A DNA stretch of 11,662 bases from Actinomycetota bacterium (GTDB lineage: Bacteria > Actinomycetota > Thermoleophilia > Gaiellales > Gaiellaceae): assembly GCA_013694685.1 (NCBI GenBank), contig JACDBY010000226.1, positions 1 through 11,662 on the forward strand, in the 5' to 3' direction. Shown here one piece after another: positions 5,623 to 11,662 of this stretch (positions are counted from its first letter, which is position 1; every line of letters starts with the position of its first letter). The position numbers were made by a program, and so were the translations under genes. The notes under the pieces are model-generated. The model saw nothing but the letters and a program-made list of their open reading frames with translations. It did no database searches and was not told the DNA's origin.

Positions 5623-6576
5623 CTAGACGCTCGTCGCAAGCCGTTCGCCGAGCGCCCGGACGCTCGCGCGCAGCTCGTCGGGCTCGTGGATCGTGAATTC
5701 GCACCCGAGGCCGGCGAGGATCCCGGCCATCCAGTCGAGCGAGTCGACCTGCATGCGGAGGAGCGTGCCGCCGTCGGTCTCCACGAGCTCCGCGAGCGAG
5801 CTCGGAACGCGGTAGATGGCGTGCTCGGGTGAGAGCGCGATCGTCACCTGGACGCGCCACCCCCGTGGGACGGTCGCGAGCGAGCGGCTCACGTGCTCGA
5901 CGGCGTCGAACCCTTCGGGTGGAGCGAGCGTGGCCTCGTCGAGGATCGCGAGCGCTCGCATCCGGTCGACGCGGAAGGTGCGGAGCTCGTCGCGGAGATG
6001 GTCATGAGCTGCGAGGTACCAGCGTCCCGCGTGCACGACAAGGCCGTACGGGCTGAGCGCCCGGCGCGTGCGCTCCCCGGAATAGGCGCGGTAGGCGGTG
6101 CGAACCCGACGCCCTCGCCGGATCGCGTCGGCGAGGAGGAGCACCGTGTCGCCCGCCACCGGCGCTCCGGGACGGGCGGCCGAGGTGAACCCGAGCGTCT
6201 CCTCGAGCGCCTCGACGCGGCGCCGCAGGAGATCCGGGAGCACGCGGTGGAGCTTTGCGAGCGCCCCCTCGACGTGGCCGCTCGCCGTGTCGAGACCCTG
6301 ACGCCGCGCGGCGATCAGACCGAGCACGACGACCACGGCCTCGTCGTCGGAGAGCATGAGCGGCGGCAGGCGGTAGCCGGGCCGAACGCGGTAGCCGCCG
6401 CCGACGCCACGCTGGCCCTCGATCGGGACACCCAGATCCTCGAGCGCAGCCACGTATCGCCGCACCGTGCGGGCATCGATCCCCAGATGGTCGGCGATCT
6501 CGCGTCCCGTGACGAGGGGGCGCGTCTGCAGGAGCTCGAGGAGCTCGAGGAGGCGGGCCGTCGGGGTCGCCGTCAC
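5623..6576 (-). CDS. WYL-domain transcriptional regulator (YafY/DeoR-like HTH)
   Basis: A 317-residue cytoplasmic regulator. Residues 5-60 form an HTH_11-type winged helix (LLELLELLQTRPLVTGREIA, LGIDARTVRRYVAAL, EGQRGVGGGYRV). A linker helix region follows with LMLSDDEAVVVVLGL. The WYL domain spans about 145-210 and contains the literal motif in HAGRWYLAAHDH, with preceding RTAYRAYSGERTRRAL and following ELRTFRVDRM. A C-terminal WCX-like region includes LLRMQVDSLDWMAGILAGLG and IHEPDELRASVRAL. WYL domains sense ligands, in some cases nucleic acids or nucleotides; the ligand here is unknown. The start is GTG 6576 with no obvious ribosome binding site. It is divergent from the DUF1579-like pair (89 bases apart) and upstream of the lipoprotein gene, so both are candidate targets. 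Confidence 0.92.
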   Translation of the reverse strand: MTATPTARLLELLELLQTRPLVTGREIADHLGIDARTVRRYVAALEDLGVPIEGQRGVGGGYRVRPGYRLPPLMLSDDEAVVVVLGLIAARRQGLDTASGHVEGALAKLHRVLPDLLRRRVEALEETLGFTSAARPGAPVAGDTVLLLADAIRRGRRVRTAYRAYSGERTRRALSPYGLVVHAGRWYLAAHDHLRDELRTFRVDRMRALAILDEATLAPPEGFDAVEHVSRSLATVPRGWRVQVTIALSPEHAIYRVPSSLAELVETDGGTLLRMQVDSLDWMAGILAGLGCEFTIHEPDELRASVRALGERLATSV

Positions 6577-6600
6577 GCGCCCGAGTCGATCATCGATAGA

Positions 6601-6615
6601 GGGCGGAATACGCCC
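6601..6615. promoter_or_regulatory. Inverted repeat in the WYL / DUF1579 divergent promoter region
   Basis: GGGCG-GAATA-CGCCC is a perfect 5-bp repeat with a 5-base spacer, 24 bases before the WYL start and 49 before the DUF1579-like start. The following TAATTAGCGCGTAGCGT is the most A/T-rich part of the gap and includes TAGCGT (6627-6632) as a possible + strand -10. The repeat is a reasonable operator candidate for the WYL protein; this rests on position and symmetry only. Confidence 0.35.
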
Positions 6616-6664
6616 TAATTAGCGCGTAGCGTGGCTCCTGTCAACGACGTGGGAGGCGATTCCG

Positions 6665-7168
6665 ATGGACAGTGGGACGGTGGCCGAGCGCGTGGGCACG
6701 ACGCGGGACTTCGACTTCTGGCACGGGAGCTGGGTGGTGCGGAACCGACGTCTGCGCCACAGATTGGCCGGCTCGGACGCCTGGGACTCGTTCGAGGCGC
6801 GGGCGACGGCACGACCGATCCTGGACGGGTTCGGCAACGAGGACGAGTTCCAGACGGAGCACGACGGCGGCTTCGTGGGGATGTCGTTCCGGTTCTTCGA
6901 TCCGACCACGCGTCGGTGGTCGATCTACTGGGCCGACAGCAGGCGCCCGGGACTGCTCGACCCGCCGGTCGTCGGCGGGTTCGCGGACGACGAGGGGGTC
7001 TTCGAGGGCGACGACACGTTCGAGGGACGGCCGATCCGGGTGCGATTCACCTGGTCGGGCATCACGACGCCGACGCCGCGCTGGGAGCAGGCCTTCTCCG
7101 ACGACGGTGGCGGGACGTGGGAGACGAACTGGATCATGGACTTCGAGCGGGCAGAGGTCGGTCGATGA
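6665..7168 (+). CDS. DUF1579-like protein, calycin-type domain
   Basis: A 167-residue cytoplasmic protein with no signal peptide or membrane segment. DFDFWHGSWVVRNRRL at residues 15-30 is the characteristic opening of DUF1579-type proteins, followed by beta-strand segments ARPILDGFGNEDEF, MSFRFFDPTTRRWSIYWAD (73-91), LDPPVVGGFADDEGVFEG and a closing RFTWSGIT with RWEQAFSDDGGGTWETNW (139-156). The Trp/Phe-rich strands fit a lipocalin-like barrel that binds a small hydrophobic ligand; biochemical function is not established. GGGAGG at 6651-6656 supports ATG 6665. Its TGA overlaps the ATG of the next gene by four bases (ATGA), indicating translational coupling. It is divergent from the WYL regulator. 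Confidence 0.85.
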   Translation: MDSGTVAERVGTTRDFDFWHGSWVVRNRRLRHRLAGSDAWDSFEARATARPILDGFGNEDEFQTEHDGGFVGMSFRFFDPTTRRWSIYWADSRRPGLLDPPVVGGFADDEGVFEGDDTFEGRPIRVRFTWSGITTPTPRWEQAFSDDGGGTWETNWIMDFERAEVGR

Positions 7169-7671
7169 GCGTCGTCGAACGGCTCACGCCGGACGTCGAC
7201 GAGGCGTACAGTCACGCAGGCAAGCTTGCGCTCACGCGGCCGAGCATCGCTCTCGGCGAGGCGGTGCTCAAGTGGTACGACATCGCGCCGGTCGATCGCC
7301 CGATCGAGCCCGACACGATGCTGCTCGCGCGTCACGCGCTGGCCGAGGCGGACCGCCTCGGCGAGCTGCGGCTCGGTGGGGTCTCCGGCTTCGTGATCCT
7401 CCACCGCTGCGGCGACGGCTTTCACTTCTTGCTCGTCTCGACGTGGCGGAATGGCAACGAGCTGTGGGAGACCGTGTGGGCGAAGGACGGGGACGGCGAT
7501 CCCGACTTCCACCCGTGGCCGCTCGAGGGCAGCCACCGACCGACCTTCTGCTTCTGGGAGCTCGGCGTCGTCGCGCACGAGCGCGCCGCGTGGATCCGCT
7601 TCCTCCGTTCGCGGCGTGATGCGGAGGCGCGGCTCGCCTACCTGCGAGACACCTTCGAGGGCGAGGTCTGA
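7165..7671 (+). CDS. Conserved hypothetical protein, 168 aa, coupled to the DUF1579-like gene
   Basis: I do not recognise a named family. The start ATG 7165 overlaps the upstream stop (ATGA); the same frame is open further upstream only because it shadows the previous gene. Visible features are an N-terminal helical stretch (VDEAYSHAGKLALTRPSIAL, GEAVLKWYDI), a helix with LLARHALAEADRLGEL, then a beta-rich core GVSGFVILHRCGDGFHFLLV, STWRNGNELWETVWAKD, and a Trp-rich tail HPWPLEGSHRPTFCFWELG before a final helix (RAAWIRFLRSRRDAEARLAY). It appears soluble and cytoplasmic. The balanced composition and tight coupling show it is a real gene, probably working in the same process as its partner. It ends 17 bases before the convergent MazF stop. 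Confidence 0.8.
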   Translation: MSVVERLTPDVDEAYSHAGKLALTRPSIALGEAVLKWYDIAPVDRPIEPDTMLLARHALAEADRLGELRLGGVSGFVILHRCGDGFHFLLVSTWRNGNELWETVWAKDGDGDPDFHPWPLEGSHRPTFCFWELGVVAHERAAWIRFLRSRRDAEARLAYLRDTFEGEV

Positions 7672-7688
7672 GTGCGGGGGCGTGCCTT

Positions 7689-7988
7689 TTAGACGAGATC
7701 GAACGCGGCGCGGATCGACTCACTCAGTTGTGCTTCCTGGGCAGGGAGCAGGTAGCCGACGTGACGCCCGAGTGTGGAGACGGGAACCGTCAGAATGTTG
7801 TCGCAGCTGACGACGGAGTCATTGTCGAGCCCATTGGCGGACCCGACGGGAACCTCGCTGGATAGACCTCTGATCGTGGTCGTGATCGGGGCGACGCTGA
7901 CCCGAGCGAGGTGTGGGCGGACGAGCTCTCGCGTCAGGATCAGCACGGGCCGCTCCTGGTCCAGCCGAGCGAGGTGGATCGGTCGCAT
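7689..7988 (-). CDS. mazF: MazF-type mRNA interferase toxin
   Basis: A 99-residue PemK/MazF endoribonuclease, the toxin of a type II toxin-antitoxin pair. It opens MRPIHLARLDQERPVLILTR, the short-N-terminus MazF form, then VSVAPITTTIRGLSSEVPVG and SVVSCDNILTVPVSTLGRH, ending in ESIRAAFDLV. By alignment with B. subtilis MazF from memory, Arg13 (ERPVLIL) and Thr36 (APITT) match the catalytic Arg25 and Thr48, so the enzyme looks intact. The ATG at 7988 shares one base with the antitoxin stop (TGATG), giving coupled translation with antitoxin first. An open frame extends upstream to 8363, but that part only shadows the antitoxin gene. The RNA target sequence cannot be predicted. Confidence 0.92.
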   Translation of the reverse strand: MRPIHLARLDQERPVLILTRELVRPHLARVSVAPITTTIRGLSSEVPVGSANGLDNDSVVSCDNILTVPVSTLGRHVGYLLPAQEAQLSESIRAAFDLV

Positions 7989-8224
7989 CAGCGCAGATCG
8001 GTCAGTTCGGCTCGAGCCGCGTACGCCGCCAGGTCGTCGAGGTCGTCGCCCGTGCGTGCGCCTGCGAGGATCTCTGCGTCGCGTCTCGCGATCTCGAGGC
8101 GGCACTCGCGTTCGACGGCGGCCGCGATGACCGCGGCTCGGCTGGTGGCCGCACCGCGACGCACGCGCCGATCGATGAACTCGACGAGATCGTCGGCGAG
8201 TCGAACCGTTAGCTGTCTGCTCAT
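7988..8224 (-). CDS. Ribbon-helix-helix antitoxin of the MazEF-type module
   Basis: A 78-residue antitoxin upstream of, and overlapping by one base, the MazF gene. Residues 1-45 form a CopG/Arc-type ribbon-helix-helix DNA-binding domain: beta strand SRQLTVRLADD, helix LVEFIDRRVRRG, turn ATS, helix RAAVIAAAVERECRLE. The C-terminal segment RRDAEILAGARTGDDLDDLA is acidic and helical, as expected for the toxin-wrapping part. It should neutralise MazF and repress its own promoter. The ATG at 8224 lies almost at the expected transcription start and has no clear ribosome binding site, so translation may be leaderless. Two CCCA-TGG palindromes flank its promoter. Confidence 0.9.
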   Translation of the reverse strand: MSRQLTVRLADDLVEFIDRRVRRGAATSRAAVIAAAVERECRLEIARRDAEILAGARTGDDLDDLAAYAARAELTDLR

Positions 8225-8258
8225 CCCAACATGGTATCAACTTAGATCCCAGTTTGGG
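8225..8258 (-). promoter_or_regulatory. Promoter and paired operator of the mazEF-type operon
   Basis: Two similar palindromes, CCCAACATGG (8225-8234) and CCCAGTTTGGG (8248-8258), have centres about 23 bp apart, close to two helical turns. Between them the - strand reads TAAGTT (8244-8239), a TAnnnT-type -10 that would start transcription within about 10 bases of the antitoxin ATG. Paired half-sites on one DNA face are what a ribbon-helix-helix autorepressor binds cooperatively, so this is a probable autoregulatory operator. Confidence 0.5.
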
Positions 8259-8330
8259 AGGTGGCGGGATGCGCACAACATGCCCGCTGGAGCAGGCCCT
8301 GAGGCGATGGATCGGTAGTGGTGTCTGCGG

Positions 8331-8353
8331 AACCGCCCGGCAGGCATGCGGTT
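8331..8353. repeat. Inverted repeat upstream of aceE
   Basis: AACCGC (8331-8336) and GCGGTT (8348-8353) form a 6-bp perfect inverted repeat with an 11-base spacer, ending 17 bases before the aceE GTG. It could be an operator or a leader hairpin for aceE. No convincing -35/-10 pair or strong Shine-Dalgarno was found here. Confidence 0.3.
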
Positions 8354-8370
8354 GCTGGAACACTTAGGCG

Positions 8371-11034
8371 GTGAGCATCGACGCGCCCGACACACCCGAT
8401 CTCGAGCCGGTCGAGACGAAGGAGTGGCTCGAGTCGGTCGACGCGGTCGTCGGCTTCGACGGCCGCGACCGGATGTCGTACCTCCTCGACCGCGTTGTCG
8501 ATCACGCGCAGGATCTCGGCGTCCGCACGATCGCCGGGATCGACACCCCGTACGTCAACACGATCCCCCCGGTGGACGAGCCCGAGCTCCCCGGCGATCC
8601 CGAGCTCGAGCGGCTCGCGACGGCGCTCGTGCGCTGGAATGCGGTCGCGATCGTCCTCCAGGCGAACGCCGAGTCGACCGAGCTCGGCGGGCACATCGCG
8701 AGCTACCAGTCGGCCGAGACGCTCTACGAAGTCGGCTTTAACCACTTCTGGCGCGCGCGGACGGGCGACCAGCTCGAGGATCTCGTCTACATCCAGGGCC
8801 ACTCGTCGCCCGGCATCTACGCTCGCGCCTTTCTCGAGGGGCGCCTCGGCGAGGACGAGCTGCGCCGGTTCCGGCAGGAGGTCGGCGGCGGCGGTCTCTC
8901 GTCGTATCCACACCCTTGGCTGATGCCCGAGTTCTGGCAGTTCCCGACGGTCTCGATGGGGCTTGGCCCGCTGATGGCGATCTACCAGGCGCGGTTCATG
9001 AAGTACCTCGACGCGCGCGAGATCGTGCCGCAGGGTGACCGCCGCGTCTGGGCGTTCATGGGTGACGGCGAGATGGACGAGCCGGAGTCGATGGGCGCGA
9101 TCTCCCTTGCGGGACGCGAGAAGCTCGACAACCTCGTCTTCGTCGTCAACTGCAACCTCCAGCGGCTCGACGGCCCCGTCCGCGGCAACGGGAAGATCAT
9201 CCAGGAGCTCGAGACGAACTTCCGCGGCGCCGGCTGGAACGTGATCAAGGTGATCTGGGGCTCGAACTGGGATCCGCTGCTAGAGGCCGACGACGAGGGC
9301 GTGCTGCGGCAGCTCATGGAGGAGTGCGTGGACGGCGAGTACCAGACGTTCAAGGCGAACGACGGCGCCTTCGTCCGCGAGAAGTTCTTCGGCCGCTACC
9401 CGGAGACGAAGGCGATGGTCGCCGACTGGACGGACGAGGAGATCTGGGCGCTGACACGCGGCGGGCACGACCCGAAGAAGGTGTACGCCGCCTACCACGC
9501 CGCCGTCCGGCACAAGGGGCAGCCGACCGTGATCCTCGCGAAGACGATCAAGGGCTACGGGATGGGTGTCGCCGGCGAGGGCCGCAACATCACGCACCAG
9601 CAGAAGGCGATGAACGACGAGGCGAGGCTCGCGATCCGCGACCGGCTTGGTCTGCGGCTCACGAACGAGCAGGCGACGGGGGCGTTCTTCCACCGTCCGG
9701 AGAAGGACGAGAGCCCCGAGCTCCGGTACCTGCTCGAGCGCCGGCAGGAGCTCGGCGGGAGCCTCCCCGCCCGGCACAGCGGCGCGGAGTCGCTACCGAC
9801 GCCGGAGCCGTTCGCGAACGTCCTGGAGGGGAGCGGCGAGCGCGAGAACTCGACCACGATGGCGTTCGTCCGGATCCTCAACGGGCTCGTTCGCGACAAG
9901 GACCTCGGCCCCCGCGTCGTCCCGATCGTCCCGGACGAGTCGAGAACCTTCGGGATGGAGGGGATGTTCCGCCAGCTCGGGATCTACTCGCAGGTAGGGC
10001 AGCTCTACGAGCCCGAGGATGCCGGGGAGTTCATGTTCTACCGCGAGGACCAGCACGGTCAGATCCTTCAGGAGGGCATCAACGAGCCGGGCGCGTTCTC
10101 GTCGTGGATCGCGGCGGCGACGTCGTACGCGAACCACGGGGTCGCGATGATCCCGTTCTACATCTTCTACTCGATGTTCGGCTTCCAGCGGATCGGCGAT
10201 CTCGCCTGGGCGGCCGGCGACAGCCGGGCCCGTGGCTTCCTGATCGGCGGTACCTCGGGTCGCACGACGCTGAACGGGGAGGGCCTCCAGCACGAGGACG
10301 GTCACTCGCACCTCCTCGCAGCGACGATCCCGAACTGTCGCGCGTACGACCCGACGTACGCGTACGAGCTCGCCGTGATCGTGCGCGACGGCCTCCGGCG
10401 CATGTGCACCGAGCAGGAGGACGTCTTCTACTACCTCACCGTGATGAACGAGAACTATGTCCATCCCCCGCTTCCGGAGGGCGTCGAGGAGGGGATCCTG
10501 CGGGGTCTCTACCGGGTACGCGAAGGATCGGGCGAGGGGGCGCGCGTTCAGCTCCTCGGCTCGGGAGCGATCCTGCGCGAGGTGCTGGCGGCCGCCGAGC
10601 TCCTCGGGAGCGACTTCGACGTCGTGGCCGATGTGTGGAGCGTGACGAGCTTCACCGAGCTCCGCCGTGAGGCGATGGAGGCGGAGCGCTGGAACCGGCT
10701 GCATCCCACCGAGGATGCGCGCACGGCCTACGTAGAGGGGGCGCTCGGCAGGGGCGAGGGGCCGGTCATCGCGGCGACCGACTACATGCGCGCGTTCGCC
10801 GACCAGATTCGCCAGTGGGTGCCCGGGAGCTACACCGTCCTCGGCACGGACGGGTTCGGCCGCAGCGACTACCGCGTCGCACTGAGACGGTTCTTCGAGG
10901 TCGACCGTCATCACGTCGCCGTGGCCGCGCTGGAGGCGCTCGCGCGCGGCGGGGCGATCGAGGCGTCGGTCGTCCAGCAGGCGATCGAGCGCTACGAGCT
11001 CGACGTCGACAGCGCGCCACCCTGGCAGCGGTGA
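8371..11034 (+). CDS. aceE: Pyruvate dehydrogenase E1 component, homodimeric AceE type
   Basis: ThDP-dependent E1 of the pyruvate dehydrogenase complex: decarboxylates pyruvate and passes the acetyl group to lipoyl-E2, linking glycolysis to the TCA cycle in the cytoplasm. It has 887 residues, the same length as E. coli AceE. The ThDP/Mg motif runs from GDGEMDEPESMG (residue 231) to NCNLQRLDGPVRGNGK (260-275); Asp232, Asn262 and Gln264 correspond to E. coli Asp230, Asn260 and Gln262. GEGRNITHQQKAMN places His409 opposite catalytic His407. Other hallmarks are SYPHPWLMPEFWQFPTVSMG, VPDESRTFGMEGMFRQLGIY, QEGINEPGAFSSWIAAATSY and GTDGFGRSDYR near the C-terminus. The GTG at 8371 gives the expected N-terminus but has a weak ribosome site. 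No E2 or E3 gene adjoins; in several actinobacteria aceE stands alone and shares E2 with other complexes. Confidence 0.97.
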   Translation: MSIDAPDTPDLEPVETKEWLESVDAVVGFDGRDRMSYLLDRVVDHAQDLGVRTIAGIDTPYVNTIPPVDEPELPGDPELERLATALVRWNAVAIVLQANAESTELGGHIASYQSAETLYEVGFNHFWRARTGDQLEDLVYIQGHSSPGIYARAFLEGRLGEDELRRFRQEVGGGGLSSYPHPWLMPEFWQFPTVSMGLGPLMAIYQARFMKYLDAREIVPQGDRRVWAFMGDGEMDEPESMGAISLAGREKLDNLVFVVNCNLQRLDGPVRGNGKIIQELETNFRGAGWNVIKVIWGSNWDPLLEADDEGVLRQLMEECVDGEYQTFKANDGAFVREKFFGRYPETKAMVADWTDEEIWALTRGGHDPKKVYAAYHAAVRHKGQPTVILAKTIKGYGMGVAGEGRNITHQQKAMNDEARLAIRDRLGLRLTNEQATGAFFHRPEKDESPELRYLLERRQELGGSLPARHSGAESLPTPEPFANVLEGSGERENSTTMAFVRILNGLVRDKDLGPRVVPIVPDESRTFGMEGMFRQLGIYSQVGQLYEPEDAGEFMFYREDQHGQILQEGINEPGAFSSWIAAATSYANHGVAMIPFYIFYSMFGFQRIGDLAWAAGDSRARGFLIGGTSGRTTLNGEGLQHEDGHSHLLAATIPNCRAYDPTYAYELAVIVRDGLRRMCTEQEDVFYYLTVMNENYVHPPLPEGVEEGILRGLYRVREGSGEGARVQLLGSGAILREVLAAAELLGSDFDVVADVWSVTSFTELRREAMEAERWNRLHPTEDARTAYVEGALGRGEGPVIAATDYMRAFADQIRQWVPGSYTVLGTDGFGRSDYRVALRRFFEVDRHHVAVAALEALARGGAIEASVVQQAIERYELDVDSAPPWQR

Positions 11035-11662
11035 TCAGGGCTCGAGCGCGTCGATAAACCGGAGGAAGAGCCAGACGAACCCTGCGGCGCTCGTCGCGAC
11101 CACGGTCAGCGCCGCGAGCCACGGCCCGAGTCGTAGTCGCGCCACACGATACGCGCCGAGCCAATAAAGGGCCAGGGTCGACCAGGAGAGCGTGGTCCAG
11201 CCGCCTCTCCTCCCGTCCCGTAGCGATGCTCGCCGCCGACCAGGTGCCAGCGCGGGTCGCGAGCCTCGGACGACGCGGCCCCCTCGTCCTGCAGCCGGTC
11301 GACGGCGGCCTCGACGAGCGGGCCGGGGTCCTGTCCCGGGTACAGGTCGGCGTCCGACGTCCACCGGGAGAGGCCGGATGTGGCGAAACCCAGCAGGAGA
11401 AGGAGCCCGATCGAGACGGCGAGCACGCCGCCTGCAAGCCATCCTTTCGTTCGTGCCCGGCCACGGCGCGCTGCGAGCCCTGCGAGCCCGGCGGCCACCA
11501 CGAGCACGCCGCCGACGAGCGCGGCTACGCCGAGCGGTCCCGCGTCCCACGCGACATTGACGTCCTCCGTGTACCGATACGAGGCGGCCCCTCCTTCGGA
11601 GTCGGTGCCGGCCTCGACCGCGAGCGCGAAGGCCGGCACGAGGCAGCCGAGCACCAGCATTC
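11035..11662 (-). pseudogene. Multi-pass membrane protein, apparently frameshifted, 5' partial
   Basis: The - strand frame entering at the right edge reads a hydrophobic start (MLVLGCLVPAFAL), membrane segments GPLGVAALVGGVLVVAAGLA and GWLAGGVLAVSIGLLLLLGF, then a soluble stretch ending DPRWHLVGGEHRYGTG near 11210, after which it becomes Pro/Arg/Ser-rich. From that point the frame offset by one base reads GGWTTLSWSTLALYWLGAYR, then GPWLAALTVVATSAAGFVWL and FLRFIDALEP to a TGA at 11035-11037. Joined, they make a sensible protein of at least 208 residues with about five membrane segments. The switch falls in the G-rich tract at 11203-11222, consistent with a missing base. It is a true frameshift, a sequencing error or, less likely, programmed. 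Family unknown; the start probably lies beyond the window. Confidence 0.65.

Noticed and set aside
6530..6556. Repeated GAGCTCGAG units.
   Set aside because: Explained by codons for the Leu-Glu-Leu-rich first helix of the WYL regulator.
7989..8363. N-terminal extension of MazF up to 8363.
   Set aside because: The extension is the antitoxin gene read out of frame; MazF homology begins at MRPIHLARLD (7988) with a TGATG overlap.
9324..10670. A 448-codon + strand open frame inside aceE.
   Set aside because: Out-of-frame Arg/Pro/Gly-rich reading of aceE; the conserved AceE frame runs unbroken through the region.
9793..10914. A 373-codon - strand open frame inside aceE.
   Set aside because: Lies fully within aceE, with low-complexity Arg/Val/Glu composition and no recognisable domain.
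1..11662. tRNA, rRNA, CRISPR arrays, insertion sequences, prophage or att sites.
   Set aside because: No cloverleaf-like tail, spaced direct repeats, transposase or integrase motifs were seen on either strand.

Overview
High-GC bacterial DNA with strong G/C third-position bias and several GTG starts. The protein families (CUT1 sugar transporter, homodimeric AceE-type pyruvate dehydrogenase E1, WYL-domain regulator, a MazF beginning MRPIHLARLD, TAnnnT-like -10 boxes) suggest an actinobacterium, perhaps a Thermoleophilia-type lineage. This placement is inference from family resemblance, not a database result.

Layout. 1-2277 (+): the end of a sugar ABC importer operon, with a 5'-truncated MalG-type permease and a periplasmic-binding protein, closed by a 16-bp perfect hairpin. 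2353-3240 (-): a decaying or rearranged stretch. The C-terminal fragment of a 2-oxoacid dehydrogenase E1 beta subunit lies directly behind, and in frame with, the amber stop of an unrecognised 202-residue protein. 3319-3567 (+): a small SelT/SelW/SelH (Rdx) family gene whose second redox residue is encoded by an in-frame TGA (Cys-Val-Pro-TGA), with a SECIS-like hairpin just downstream. I read it as a selenoprotein that ordinary gene calling would truncate or miss. 3649-4374 (+): a HAD-type haloacid dehalogenase-like hydrolase. 4445-5173 (+): a secreted metzincin-like protein with Gln in place of the first zinc-binding His.

5229-6576 (-): a small lipoprotein behind a WYL-domain transcription factor, facing the secreted protein across a shared hairpin. 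6665-7671 (+): a DUF1579-like protein translationally coupled to an unknown 168-residue protein, both divergent from the WYL regulator. 7689-8224 (-): a complete MazEF-type toxin-antitoxin pair with a paired palindrome over its promoter. 8371-11034 (+): a full-length aceE, monocistronic in this window. 11035-11662 (-): a multi-pass membrane protein that appears frameshifted and runs off the right edge; its stop codon abuts that of aceE.

Functionally this is a mosaic of short independent units: sugar uptake, a thiol or selenol redox protein, small secreted or lipoprotein products under a likely local regulator, a toxin-antitoxin module, and the entry enzyme of the pyruvate dehydrogenase complex. 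The most notable item is the selenocysteine-coding gene at 3319-3567. No tRNA, rRNA, CRISPR array or insertion sequence was seen.
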